Below are positions 1 through 6,432 of a stretch of 60,367 nucleotides of DNA, in pieces. The stretch is from NCBI RefSeq assembly GCF_005116665.1, contig NZ_SWCJ01000023.1:1-60367 (forward strand). The letters run 5' to 3'. The DNA comes from Ferrimonas aestuarii (GTDB taxonomy: Bacteria > Pseudomonadota > Gammaproteobacteria > Enterobacterales > Shewanellaceae). The stretch's first letter is position 1. Every line of letters begins with the position of its first letter. Below the pieces are notes generated by a model. That model was given only the letters and a program-made list of their open reading frames with translations. It was not told the origin of the DNA and did no database searches. Made by a program: the position numbers and the translations under genes.

Positions 1-126
1 TATAGACCAGCTCTAAGAGAGGAAGATAGGGTGCAAAACGCTAGTGGCTAGGGTTTGCAAAGAGCGCAGCGAGTAACGCCGAAGGCGGCCGAGCTAGCGA
101 GGGAATCAATCCCTATCTCTCCGCCA
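1..126 (+). repeat. tRNA-Ser 3'-end repeat, unit A1
   Basis: This block is repeated, apparently without a mismatch, at 155-280 (period 154 bp). It ends in AATCCCTATCTCTCCGCCA, the same 3' tail as the tRNA-Ser at 5555-5645, but has no tRNA body. AGATAGGG at 24-31 can pair with CCCTATCT at 111-118, closing a long stem around inner hairpins such as GCCGAAGGCGGC. Its second half closely matches the repeats after the tRNA-Ser gene near 5735-5803. By analogy with rtT repeats behind E. coli tyrT, I infer a tRNA-Ser gene lies just left of the window. Confidence 0.8.
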
Positions 127-154
127 TTTAAAATTTCTTTGAGCTCGAGTCATG

Positions 155-280
155 TATAGACCAGCTCTAAGAGAGGAAGATAGGGTGCAAAACGCTAGTG
201 GCTAGGGTTTGCAAAGAGCGCAGCGAGTAACGCCGAAGGCGGCCGAGCTAGCGAGGGAATCAATCCCTATCTCTCCGCCA
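155..280 (+). repeat. tRNA-Ser 3'-end repeat, unit A2
   Basis: Second copy of the repeat at 1-126, ending in the same tRNA-Ser 3' tail with CCA at 278-280. The copies are separated by a 28-bp spacer (127-154). The unit is followed directly by a terminator hairpin, so it looks like the last unit of a transcribed array whose beginning is outside the window. Confidence 0.8.
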
Positions 281-286
281 TATTTC

Positions 287-310
287 AACCCGCTTTTCGC
301 GGGTTTTTTC
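287..310 (+). terminator. Rho-independent terminator after repeat array
   Basis: Stem AACCCGC (287-293) and GCGGGTT (299-305) with a 5-nt loop, continuing into a run of six T. It sits just behind the last CCA of the repeat array, as the related terminator does behind tRNA-Ser at 5652. Confidence 0.8.
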
Positions 311-547
311 GTATTTTGATTGGCTTGAAATCACCCTTCGGTCACATACAGATGCGAACATCGCCAACAACCTGACGTCATTCGAGCGTGAAGCCATTGA
401 AAGGGGCAGTTGATGCCTACACATTAAGGGTTCTACTGCTCGGACGATTCTGGCCCAAAATCGTCGTTGGCGTAGAGAAGTGGGCTATAATTTCGGACGG
501 CAAAGTCAGACCAAATTCCGACTTCGGCCGTGAGTAACACATGCGCG

Positions 548-606
548 ATGCCACAGAGATACGCTAACTATCGAAATCATTTGAGGTAGTGCGTATCTTT
601 TGGCAT
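548..606 (+). promoter_or_regulatory. Imperfect inverted repeat upstream of fusA paralogue
   Basis: Arm ATGCCA...AGATACGC at the left and GCGTATCT...TGGCAT at the right can pair, with inner ACTA/TAGT extending the stem and a central loop of about 16 nt. There is no T-run, and it lies just upstream of the candidate -10, so an operator or DNA-level element is more likely than a terminator. Confidence 0.45.
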
Positions 607-612
607 TAAAAG

Positions 613-621
613 TGGTATACT
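613..621 (+). promoter_or_regulatory. Candidate extended -10 promoter of fusA paralogue
   Basis: TGGTATACT gives an extended -10 (TGn plus TATACT at 616-621). No good -35 hexamer sits 17 bp upstream, which an extended -10 can tolerate. The start codon is about 45 bp downstream. Confidence 0.4.
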
Positions 622-665
622 CCCCCGCCGAAAAGTGACAACGATTGTTTCTTCAGAGAAAAGCA

Positions 666-2753
666 ATGACTGATTTATCTAAATACAGAAATATTGGTAT
701 CTTCGCACACGTTGATGCCGGTAAAACAACGACTACCGAGCGTATCCTGAAGCTTACCGGTAAGATTCACAAAACCGGTGAAGTACACGACGGTGCTGCT
801 ACCACTGACTTCATGGAACAGGAAGCTGAGCGTGGTATTACCATTCAGTCAGCTGCGACTACCTGTTTCTGGAAAGATCACCGCATGAACATCATCGATA
901 CTCCAGGACACGTTGACTTCACCGTTGAAGTTTACCGTTCCCTGAAAGTACTTGATGGTGGTGTAGGTGTATTCTGTGGTTCCGGTGGTGTTGAGCCTCA
1001 ATCCGAAACCAACTGGCGTTACGCTAACGAATCCGAAGTAGCTCGTCTGATCTTCGTGAACAAGCTGGACCGTATGGGTGCAGACTTCTTCCGCGTTGTA
1101 GACCAGGTTAAGAACGTATTGGGCGCAAACCCAATGGTTATGACCCTGCCAATCGGTCGTGAAGATGACTTCGTTGGTGTTGTTGACGTACTGAGCCAGA
1201 AAGCTTACGTATGGGACGACACTGGCCTGCCAGAAAACTACGAAATCGTAGACATCCCTGCAGACATGGTTGAAGACGCTGCCGCTTACCGCGAAGAGCT
1301 GATCGAAATGGCTGTTGAGCAGGACGAAGACCTGATGATGGCTTACATGGACGGCGAAGAGCCTTCTCTGGAAGACATCAAGCGTTGTATCCGTAAGGGT
1401 ACCCGCGACATGTCCTTCTTCCCAACTTACTGTGGTTCTGCATTTAAGAACAAAGGTGTTCAGCTGGTTCTGGACGCGGTTGTTGATTACCTGCCTAGCC
1501 CAACCGAAGTGGACCCACAGCCTCTGACTGATTCAGAGACTGGTGAGCCTACCGGTGAAGTTGCTACCGTTTCTGCAGATGAGCCACTGCGTGCTCTGGC
1601 GTTCAAGATCATGGACGACCGCTTCGGTGCTCTGACCTTTATCCGCATCTACTCTGGTGTTATGGAAAAAGGCATGACCATCCTGAACTCTGCTACCGGT
1701 AAGACTGAGCGTATTGGCCGTATGGTTGAGATGCACGCTGATGAGCGTAACGAGATCTCTCGTGCTCAAGCGGGTGACATCATCGCCGTTGTTGGTATGA
1801 AGAACGTACAGACTGGCCACACCCTGTGTGATGTTAAGCACGAGTGTACTCTTGAGCCAATGATCTTCCCTGAGCCAGTAATCTCCATCGCTGTATCTCC
1901 TAAAGATAAGGGCGGCAGTGAGAAGATGGGTATCGCTATCGGTAAGATGGTTGCAGAAGATCCATCCTTCCAGGTTGAAACTGACGAAGATTCCGGCGAA
2001 ACCATCCTGAAGGGTATGGGTGAGCTGCACTTGGATATTAAAGTAGATATCCTGAAGCGTACCTACGGTGTTGACCTGATTGTTGGTCAGCCTCAGGTTG
2101 CTTACCGTGAGACCATCACTACTCCGGTAGAAGATTCTTACACTCACAAGAAGCAGTCTGGTGGTTCTGGTCAGTTCGGTAAGATCGATTACCGCATCAA
2201 GCCTGGCGAACCAGGTACTGGCTTCACCTTCACCTCTACTGTTGTTGGTGGTAACGTTCCTAAGGAATTCTGGCCTGCAGTTGAGAAAGGCTTCGCTTCT
2301 ATGATGGAGCAGGGTGTTCTGGCTGGCTTCCCAGTACTGGACGTTGAAGTTGAGCTGTTCGACGGTGGTTTCCACGCAGTTGACTCCTCTGCTGTTGCTT
2401 TCGAAATCGCAGCGAAAGGTGCGTTCCGTCAGTCCATTCCTAAGGCCGGTCCTCAGCTGATCGAACCTATCATGAAGGTTGACGTGTTCACTCCTGAAGA
2501 TCACGTTGGTGACGTAATCGGTGACTTGAACCGTCGTCGCGGTATGATCAAAGACCAAGAAGCTGGCGCTACTGGCGTTCGCATCAAGGCTGACGTACCT
2601 CTGTCCGAAATGTTTGGTTACATCGGTCACCTGCGTACTATGACTTCTGGCCGTGGTCAGTTCTCTATGGAGTTCTCCCACTACATGCCTTGCCCAATGA
2701 ACGTGGCAGAAGAAGTTATCGCTGAAGTGAAAGCTCGCGAAGCAGCTAAGTAA
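666..2753 (+). CDS. fusA: Elongation factor G, second paralogue (EF-G2 type)
   Basis: GTPase that moves tRNA and mRNA through the ribosome during elongation or helps ribosome recycling; cytoplasmic. The 695-residue protein has the full EF-G layout: G1 motif AHVDAGKTT near residue 15, GITI switch, DTPGH G3 motif, NKLDRMG G4 motif, then domains II-V ending near the normal EF-G C terminus. ATG at 666 is preferred over an in-frame TTG at 645 because it follows a purine-rich AGAGAAA and matches the family N terminus. The gene stands alone, not beside rpsL, rpsG or tuf, which together with the sequence flavour suggests the extra EF-G of Shewanella/Vibrio relatives rather than the str-operon copy. 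Confidence 0.95.
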   Translation: MTDLSKYRNIGIFAHVDAGKTTTTERILKLTGKIHKTGEVHDGAATTDFMEQEAERGITIQSAATTCFWKDHRMNIIDTPGHVDFTVEVYRSLKVLDGGVGVFCGSGGVEPQSETNWRYANESEVARLIFVNKLDRMGADFFRVVDQVKNVLGANPMVMTLPIGREDDFVGVVDVLSQKAYVWDDTGLPENYEIVDIPADMVEDAAAYREELIEMAVEQDEDLMMAYMDGEEPSLEDIKRCIRKGTRDMSFFPTYCGSAFKNKGVQLVLDAVVDYLPSPTEVDPQPLTDSETGEPTGEVATVSADEPLRALAFKIMDDRFGALTFIRIYSGVMEKGMTILNSATGKTERIGRMVEMHADERNEISRAQAGDIIAVVGMKNVQTGHTLCDVKHECTLEPMIFPEPVISIAVSPKDKGGSEKMGIAIGKMVAEDPSFQVETDEDSGETILKGMGELHLDIKVDILKRTYGVDLIVGQPQVAYRETITTPVEDSYTHKKQSGGSGQFGKIDYRIKPGEPGTGFTFTSTVVGGNVPKEFWPAVEKGFASMMEQGVLAGFPVLDVEVELFDGGFHAVDSSAVAFEIAAKGAFRQSIPKAGPQLIEPIMKVDVFTPEDHVGDVIGDLNRRRGMIKDQEAGATGVRIKADVPLSEMFGYIGHLRTMTSGRGQFSMEFSHYMPCPMNVAEEVIAEVKAREAAK

Positions 2754-2773
2754 TTTTTAATTACTGACTGTAT

Positions 2774-2801
2774 AAAGCCCTGGCAAATGCCGGGGCTTTT
2801 T
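2774..2801 (+). terminator. Terminator of fusA paralogue
   Basis: Stem AAAGCCC-T-GGCA pairing with TGCC-G-GGGCTTT, 3-nt loop, followed by T-rich sequence, 20 bp after the fusA stop. Confidence 0.85.
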
Positions 2802-3061
2802 GCGTTTTAGAGCCAACGAAATTTTCCTATTATCGCTTTGCTTGGTTATGGCGGTATTGATTGTCCGCTGAGCCCTCTTAACTTAATGTTTTAAGATGCA
2901 GAGCGTTGACGTTCGTCAGAGAAGCCGTTTTAAGGTAATGCCAATCAAGCCGCTTTGGTTGTTACCTAAGAAGACCAATCCTCCCCTCTATTAAAGGGCT
3001 TTTAGCGGAATAGGGGATGGGATAGCATGAAGTGAATGGAAAACAGGCACAAGGAGCTCTC
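2802..3061. other. Intergenic region, nothing recognised
   Basis: About 260 bp between the fusA terminator and the nitroreductase. I see no gene, tRNA or clear regulatory repeat; it presumably carries the promoter of the downstream gene. Confidence 0.4.
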
Positions 3062-3739
3062 ATGCAACCTCACTCTCATACCCCACTTGCGGATTTTGTC
3101 GAATATCCCCCACAGGAGATGCTCTCCCGTTCGCAGGCCTATTTAGAACAGCTACGCCGGCGTCACTCTATACGCAGTTTTTCCGATAAACCGGTTGCCC
3201 AAGAGGTGATAGAAAACTGCATTTTGGCTGCTGGAAGCGCCCCCAGTGGGGCCAATCATCAGCCCTGGCATTTTGCGGCAATTGGCTCTGCGGAGGTCAA
3301 ATCGCAGATTCGTGAGCAAGCTGAGCTGCATGAGCGGGGGTTTTATGACGATAAGCGGGCAGGTCAAGAGTGGTTGGATGCGTTAAAGCCTTTGGGCACC
3401 GATGCGCAAAAGCCGTATTTAGAGATCGCACCGTGGTTGATTGCGGTATTTTCAAAAAAGCGTGGCGGCATGAGTGACGATGGCGAAACGCAGAACTATT
3501 ACGTGCATGAAAGCGTTGGTATCGCCACCGGTTTTCTGTTGACGGCCCTACACAATGCTGGTCTTGCAACGTTGACGCATACGCCTAAGCCAATGAGCTT
3601 CCTGTCTAAAATCTGTGGGCGTGGTGATAACGAGCGCCCCTATATGCTGATTATCGCCGGCTATCCTGGTGATGATGCGACCATTCCTGCGCATGCTCAG
3701 CACAAAAAGAGCCTCGAGGAGATCGCGTCGTTCTTATAG
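3062..3739 (+). CDS. Nitroreductase-family FMN enzyme, iodotyrosine-deiodinase-like
   Basis: Flavoprotein of the nitroreductase fold, most like the iodotyrosine deiodinase (IYD) branch, which reductively removes halogen from halotyrosines using FMN. Seen in the 225-residue sequence: an RRRHSIRSFSDKPV FMN-binding start (residues 32-45), APSGANHQPW (60-69), and a C-terminal GYPGDDATIP segment. Relative to human IYD, the substrate-zwitterion residues Glu157, Tyr161 and Lys182 appear to correspond to Glu91, Tyr95 and Lys117, with one inserted residue between Tyr and the following Trp. ATG at 3062 follows AAGGAG at 3050-3055; an in-frame upstream start at 3032 lacks such a site. The family is certain; halotyrosine activity is inferred from residue conservation only. 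Confidence 0.88.
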   Translation: MQPHSHTPLADFVEYPPQEMLSRSQAYLEQLRRRHSIRSFSDKPVAQEVIENCILAAGSAPSGANHQPWHFAAIGSAEVKSQIREQAELHERGFYDDKRAGQEWLDALKPLGTDAQKPYLEIAPWLIAVFSKKRGGMSDDGETQNYYVHESVGIATGFLLTALHNAGLATLTHTPKPMSFLSKICGRGDNERPYMLIIAGYPGDDATIPAHAQHKKSLEEIASFL

Positions 3740-3817
3740 AGCACAACTGGGTTTACCTGAGGCCAATTAAACGCTAGTTTAAATTGATTGAAGAGTAATC
3801 AATAAAAGGATTTAGCG

Positions 3818-5476
3818 GTGTCTCAGTTCAATCATTCAACGGCCGGTTTGGCCGAAACCCATGAGGTGTTTAATCAGGCGCCGCCATTAGAGGGGCATAA
3901 CCTATATCGCACTGATCAGCCTTTGGTGGATCTCGTTAAGCGAGAGGGAGGGCTGTGGGGGGAATCCCGGATTGATGCCCTTGGAACCCTGCTAGGGCAG
4001 AGAGAGTGGCAGCAAAAAGGCTTTCAAGCCAATAACGGCTTGCCTCAGTTTCATTGCCATGATCGCTTTGGCCATCGAATCGACGAGGTTGAGTTTCATC
4101 CGGCGTACCATGAGCTAATGGCATTGGCGATTGAGCACAAGATTCCAACTCTGCCGTGGACAGAGCCTAAGCAGGGCGCCCATGTGGTGCGCATGGCGCT
4201 GGGCTATCTTTACAACCAAAATGAGGCGGGCAGCGCTTGCCCGTTGACCATGACTTTCGCTGCCGTCCCGCCTTTGGCTAAAAATTCACAAGTAGCGGGA
4301 GAATGGCTGCAAAAGCTGCTGCACGGTCGCTACGATCCGGCTAATCGTCCTGTGTCTGAGAAAGCCGGGGTCACCATCGGCATGGCGATGACCGAAAAGC
4401 AGGGCGGCACCGACGTGCGTGCCAATACCACCACAGCTAAGCCACTTTCCGGTAATGATTACGAGATTGTTGGTCATAAATGGTTCTGCTCGGCGCCGAT
4501 GTGCGATGGTTTTCTGACTCTGGCCCAAGCGCCTGGCGGCCTAACCTGTTTCCTATTGCCAAGATGGCGTCCTAATGGCGATAAGAACCAATTCTACGTT
4601 CAGCGTCTTAAGAATAAGATGGGTAACAAGGCCAATGCCTCGTCGGAAGTAGAGTTTCGTTGCGCCCTTGGCTGGCGCCTTGGGGATGAAGGCCGAGGTG
4701 TCGCCACCATTATCGAGATGGTGGCATTAACTCGCTATGACTGCATGATTGGTTCAACCGGCCTCATGCGTCAGGCGCTGTCTCAGGTGGTTCATCATAT
4801 TCAGCATCGTAGCGTTATGGGTAAAACGCTGATTGACCAACCTTTGATGCAGAACGTGGTGGCCGATCTCTGCCTTGAGGTGGAGGCCGCTTTAGCCATG
4901 ACAGGGCGAGTGGCCTATGCATTGGATAGATCTGATGATGGTTTTGAGCAGAACCTAGTGCGACTGACTACTGCCGTAGGCAAATATTGGATCTGTAAAC
5001 GAGCCACCAGCCACATCGGTGAGGCTCAAGAGTGCATTGGAGGCATTGGTTATGTGGAGGAAAGTATCCTGCCTCGTCTCTATCGGGAAGCGCCAGTCAA
5101 TTCCATCTGGGAGGGCAGCGGAAACGTGCAATGCTTGGATGTGCTGCGCGCGGTTGCTAAAACCCCGGAGTCCATTGAGTGTTTCTTTGAAGAGCTGGAA
5201 AGATACCAGGGCCAGATAGCGCTGTTCGATGCCTACCTAAACGACACCAAGCAGCACTATGCCAAACTGCAAGATCCCCAATATGAAGCTCGGTTTATGG
5301 TAGAACGTTTGGCGAAGTCGATGCAGGCGGCGCAGCTTATCCGTGCCGATAATCCCGTGATTGCAGAGGCGTTTTGCCAAAGTCGCCTAGGAGAGCTGCG
5401 AGGGTTAAATTATGGGAATCTGCCTTTAGGCATCGATTGCCGTGCGATTATCGACCGAGCAATGCCGCAGCTGTGA
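3818..5476 (+). CDS. aidB: AidB-like acyl-CoA dehydrogenase
   Basis: FAD protein of the acyl-CoA dehydrogenase superfamily, AidB branch. E. coli AidB is induced by alkylation stress, has weak isovaleryl-CoA dehydrogenase activity and binds DNA. The 552-residue length matches AidB, and long stretches resemble it: CPLTMTFAA, MTEKQGGTDVRANTT, GHKWFCSAP, then GGIGYVEES and REAPVNSIWEGSGNV near residues 410-440, ahead of the C-terminal helical domain. Start is GTG at 3818 with AAAAGGA about 8 bp upstream. No alkylation-response regulator such as ada lies nearby. A perfect TGGCGC/GCGCCA hairpin without a T-run lies just after the stop, before the tRNA promoter. Confidence 0.9.
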   Translation: MSQFNHSTAGLAETHEVFNQAPPLEGHNLYRTDQPLVDLVKREGGLWGESRIDALGTLLGQREWQQKGFQANNGLPQFHCHDRFGHRIDEVEFHPAYHELMALAIEHKIPTLPWTEPKQGAHVVRMALGYLYNQNEAGSACPLTMTFAAVPPLAKNSQVAGEWLQKLLHGRYDPANRPVSEKAGVTIGMAMTEKQGGTDVRANTTTAKPLSGNDYEIVGHKWFCSAPMCDGFLTLAQAPGGLTCFLLPRWRPNGDKNQFYVQRLKNKMGNKANASSEVEFRCALGWRLGDEGRGVATIIEMVALTRYDCMIGSTGLMRQALSQVVHHIQHRSVMGKTLIDQPLMQNVVADLCLEVEAALAMTGRVAYALDRSDDGFEQNLVRLTTAVGKYWICKRATSHIGEAQECIGGIGYVEESILPRLYREAPVNSIWEGSGNVQCLDVLRAVAKTPESIECFFEELERYQGQIALFDAYLNDTKQHYAKLQDPQYEARFMVERLAKSMQAAQLIRADNPVIAEAFCQSRLGELRGLNYGNLPLGIDCRAIIDRAMPQL

Positions 5477-5515
5477 CCGAGTTGGCGCGAAAAGCGCCAC
5501 TCGCACGCTTAGGGG

Positions 5516-5544
5516 TTTACATCTACCTGAGGGTTTCATATTAT
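5516..5544 (+). promoter_or_regulatory. tRNA-Ser promoter (-35 TTTACA, -10 TATTAT)
   Basis: TTTACA at 5516-5521 and TATTAT at 5539-5544 are 17 bp apart, followed by a GC-rich discriminator (TCGCCGCG) typical of growth-rate-controlled stable-RNA promoters. The mature tRNA begins at 5555. Confidence 0.75.
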
Positions 5545-5554
5545 TCGCCGCGTT

Positions 5555-5645
5555 GGAGAGATGGCTGAGTGGTTGAAAGCACCGGTCTTGAAAACCGGCA
5601 AGGGTTAATAGCCCTTCTAGGGTTCAAATCCCTATCTCTCCGCCA
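5555..5645 (+). tRNA. tRNA-Ser (anticodon UGA)
   Basis: 91-nt type II tRNA. Acceptor strands GGAGAGA (5555-5561) and TCTCTCC (5635-5641) pair fully; G73 and an encoded CCA (5643-5645) follow. The anticodon loop CTTGAAA places TGA at 5589-5591, decoding UCA and related serine codons. A long variable arm (AAGGGTTAATAGCCCTT) and GGTTCAAATCC T-arm are visible. It is followed immediately by a terminator and partial repeats of its own 3' end. Confidence 0.97.
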
Positions 5646-5651
5646 TATTTA

Positions 5652-5682
5652 AAAACCCGCCTAACTGGCGGGTTTTGTCGTT
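5652..5682 (+). terminator. tRNA-Ser terminator, copy 1
   Basis: Perfect 10-bp stem AAAACCCGCC (5652-5661) and GGCGGGTTTT (5667-5676), 5-nt loop, then a T-rich tract. The same terminator is repeated at 5810-5834 and, in decayed form, near 5976-6006. Confidence 0.88.
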
Positions 5683-5700
5683 TTTAGGTTTGGAAAAGGT

Positions 5701-5803
5701 GAGATAGGGTGCAGCACCCTAGTATGGGTTCCAACGAGCGCAGCGAGTAATGCCGCTTGCGGCGGCCGAGCTTGCGAGGGAATCAATCCCTATCTCTCCG
5801 CCA
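5701..5803 (+). repeat. rtT-like tRNA-Ser 3'-end repeat, unit B1
   Basis: Starts with GAGATAGGG at 5701 and ends with AATCCCTATCTCTCCGCCA at 5785-5803, identical to the 3' end of the upstream tRNA. The first nine bases are complementary to CCCTATCTC near the end, so a transcript would close into one long stem enclosing AGGGTGC/GCACCCT and GCCGC/GCGGC hairpins. The repeat plus terminator and spacer gives a 158-bp period measured from CCA to CCA (5645 to 5803) and from start to start (5701 to 5859). Confidence 0.85.
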
Positions 5804-5809
5804 TATTTA

Positions 5810-5840
5810 AAAACCCGCCTAACTGGCGGGTTTTGTCGTT
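5810..5840 (+). terminator. tRNA-Ser terminator, copy 2
   Basis: Same stem as at 5652: AAAACCCGCC (5810-5819) with GGCGGGTTTT (5825-5834) and the same 5-nt loop, duplicated together with the repeat unit. Confidence 0.8.
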
Positions 5841-5858
5841 TTTAGGTTTGGAAAAAGT

Positions 5859-5946
5859 GAGATAGGGTGCAGCACCCTAGTTAGGGTTCCAACGAGCGTA
5901 GCGAGTAACGCCGCTTGCGGCGGCCGAGCTTGCGAGGGAATCAATC
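5859..5946 (+). repeat. rtT-like repeat, unit B2 (3' end diverged)
   Basis: Second copy beginning GAGATAGGG at 5859 and matching unit B1 with few changes up to AATCAATCC at about 5946. The tRNA-like tail is then lost and replaced by diverged sequence, followed by a decayed copy of the terminator at 5976-6006. Confidence 0.8.
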
Positions 5947-5975
5947 CGCTCATTCATATTTGCTCCGTCAAACAA

Positions 5976-6006
5976 CAAAAAACCGACTAACAGACGGGTT
6001 TTGTTG
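5976..6006. terminator. Decayed third terminator copy
   Basis: ACCGACTAACAGACGGGTTTTGTTG resembles the copy-1 terminator with substitutions in both arms. It could still terminate; on the minus strand it is followed by a T-run and lies right behind a short open frame ending at 6011. Confidence 0.5.
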
Positions 6007-6432
6007 AACATCACTTAGTGCGTCGGCGCAAGCAAGTGCCATTGAGACTGTAGCTTTCAGCTCCGGTAGGACACACACCTGCAGCGCCAATCGCAATTTT
6101 GCACTTAATCTGTCTTGAAACTCCCGTCACAATAGCGCCATCACTCCGAATAGTTGACTGATTTTAGGTTGGCCTAACATTACAACGCATTGTATTTGTG
6201 GGTTTATATCGCAATTTGAGTAATAAAAGGACTGGTCGGTTCAGTGCGGTACGCGTTTGTTACAGTTTTTCTCCATAAAAGGCGTTAAAATGTTGCCCCA
6301 GCATTTACAATGCGCACCTTGCAGTCAAAATGAACGATGCTAAGGTGAATTAGCTTGTTTGCTAGTCGAATATACTGATTTTTAATAAGAAATCCTGAGG
6401 CTTAGGCACAGAATTTCTCCAGGGGGTTGTGG
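6007..6432. other. Intergenic region between tRNA repeat array and GGDEF-EAL gene
   Basis: About 425 bp without a confident gene. The minus strand has a 48-codon open frame ending at 6011 with three cysteines, described under findings. On the plus strand TTACAG near 6261 and GTTAAAAT near 6284 form a possible promoter for the downstream gene. Confidence 0.4.

Larger units (their letters stand above)
311..665. other. Intergenic region upstream of fusA paralogue
   Basis: About 350 bp without a convincing gene. It contains an imperfect inverted repeat at 548-606, the fusA-paralogue promoter candidate and a TATAAT at 486-491 lacking a well-spaced -35. Bases about 312-413 read as about 30 open codons on the plus strand ending in TGA, with no usable start; this could be a gene remnant or chance. 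Confidence 0.5.

Noticed and set aside
1..281. CRISPR-like direct repeats
   Set aside because: Units are 126 bp with tRNA tails and a 28-bp spacer that is not variable; this is not a CRISPR array.
312..413. About 30 open codons ending in TGA (…NLTSFEREAIERGS)
   Set aside because: No start codon or Shine-Dalgarno and it would overlap a terminator; too short to claim as a gene.
1533..2681. 382-codon open frame antisense to the EF-G gene
   Set aside because: It is the complement of a highly expressed, strongly codon-biased gene, has no known domain and no ribosome binding site; such shadows are usual.
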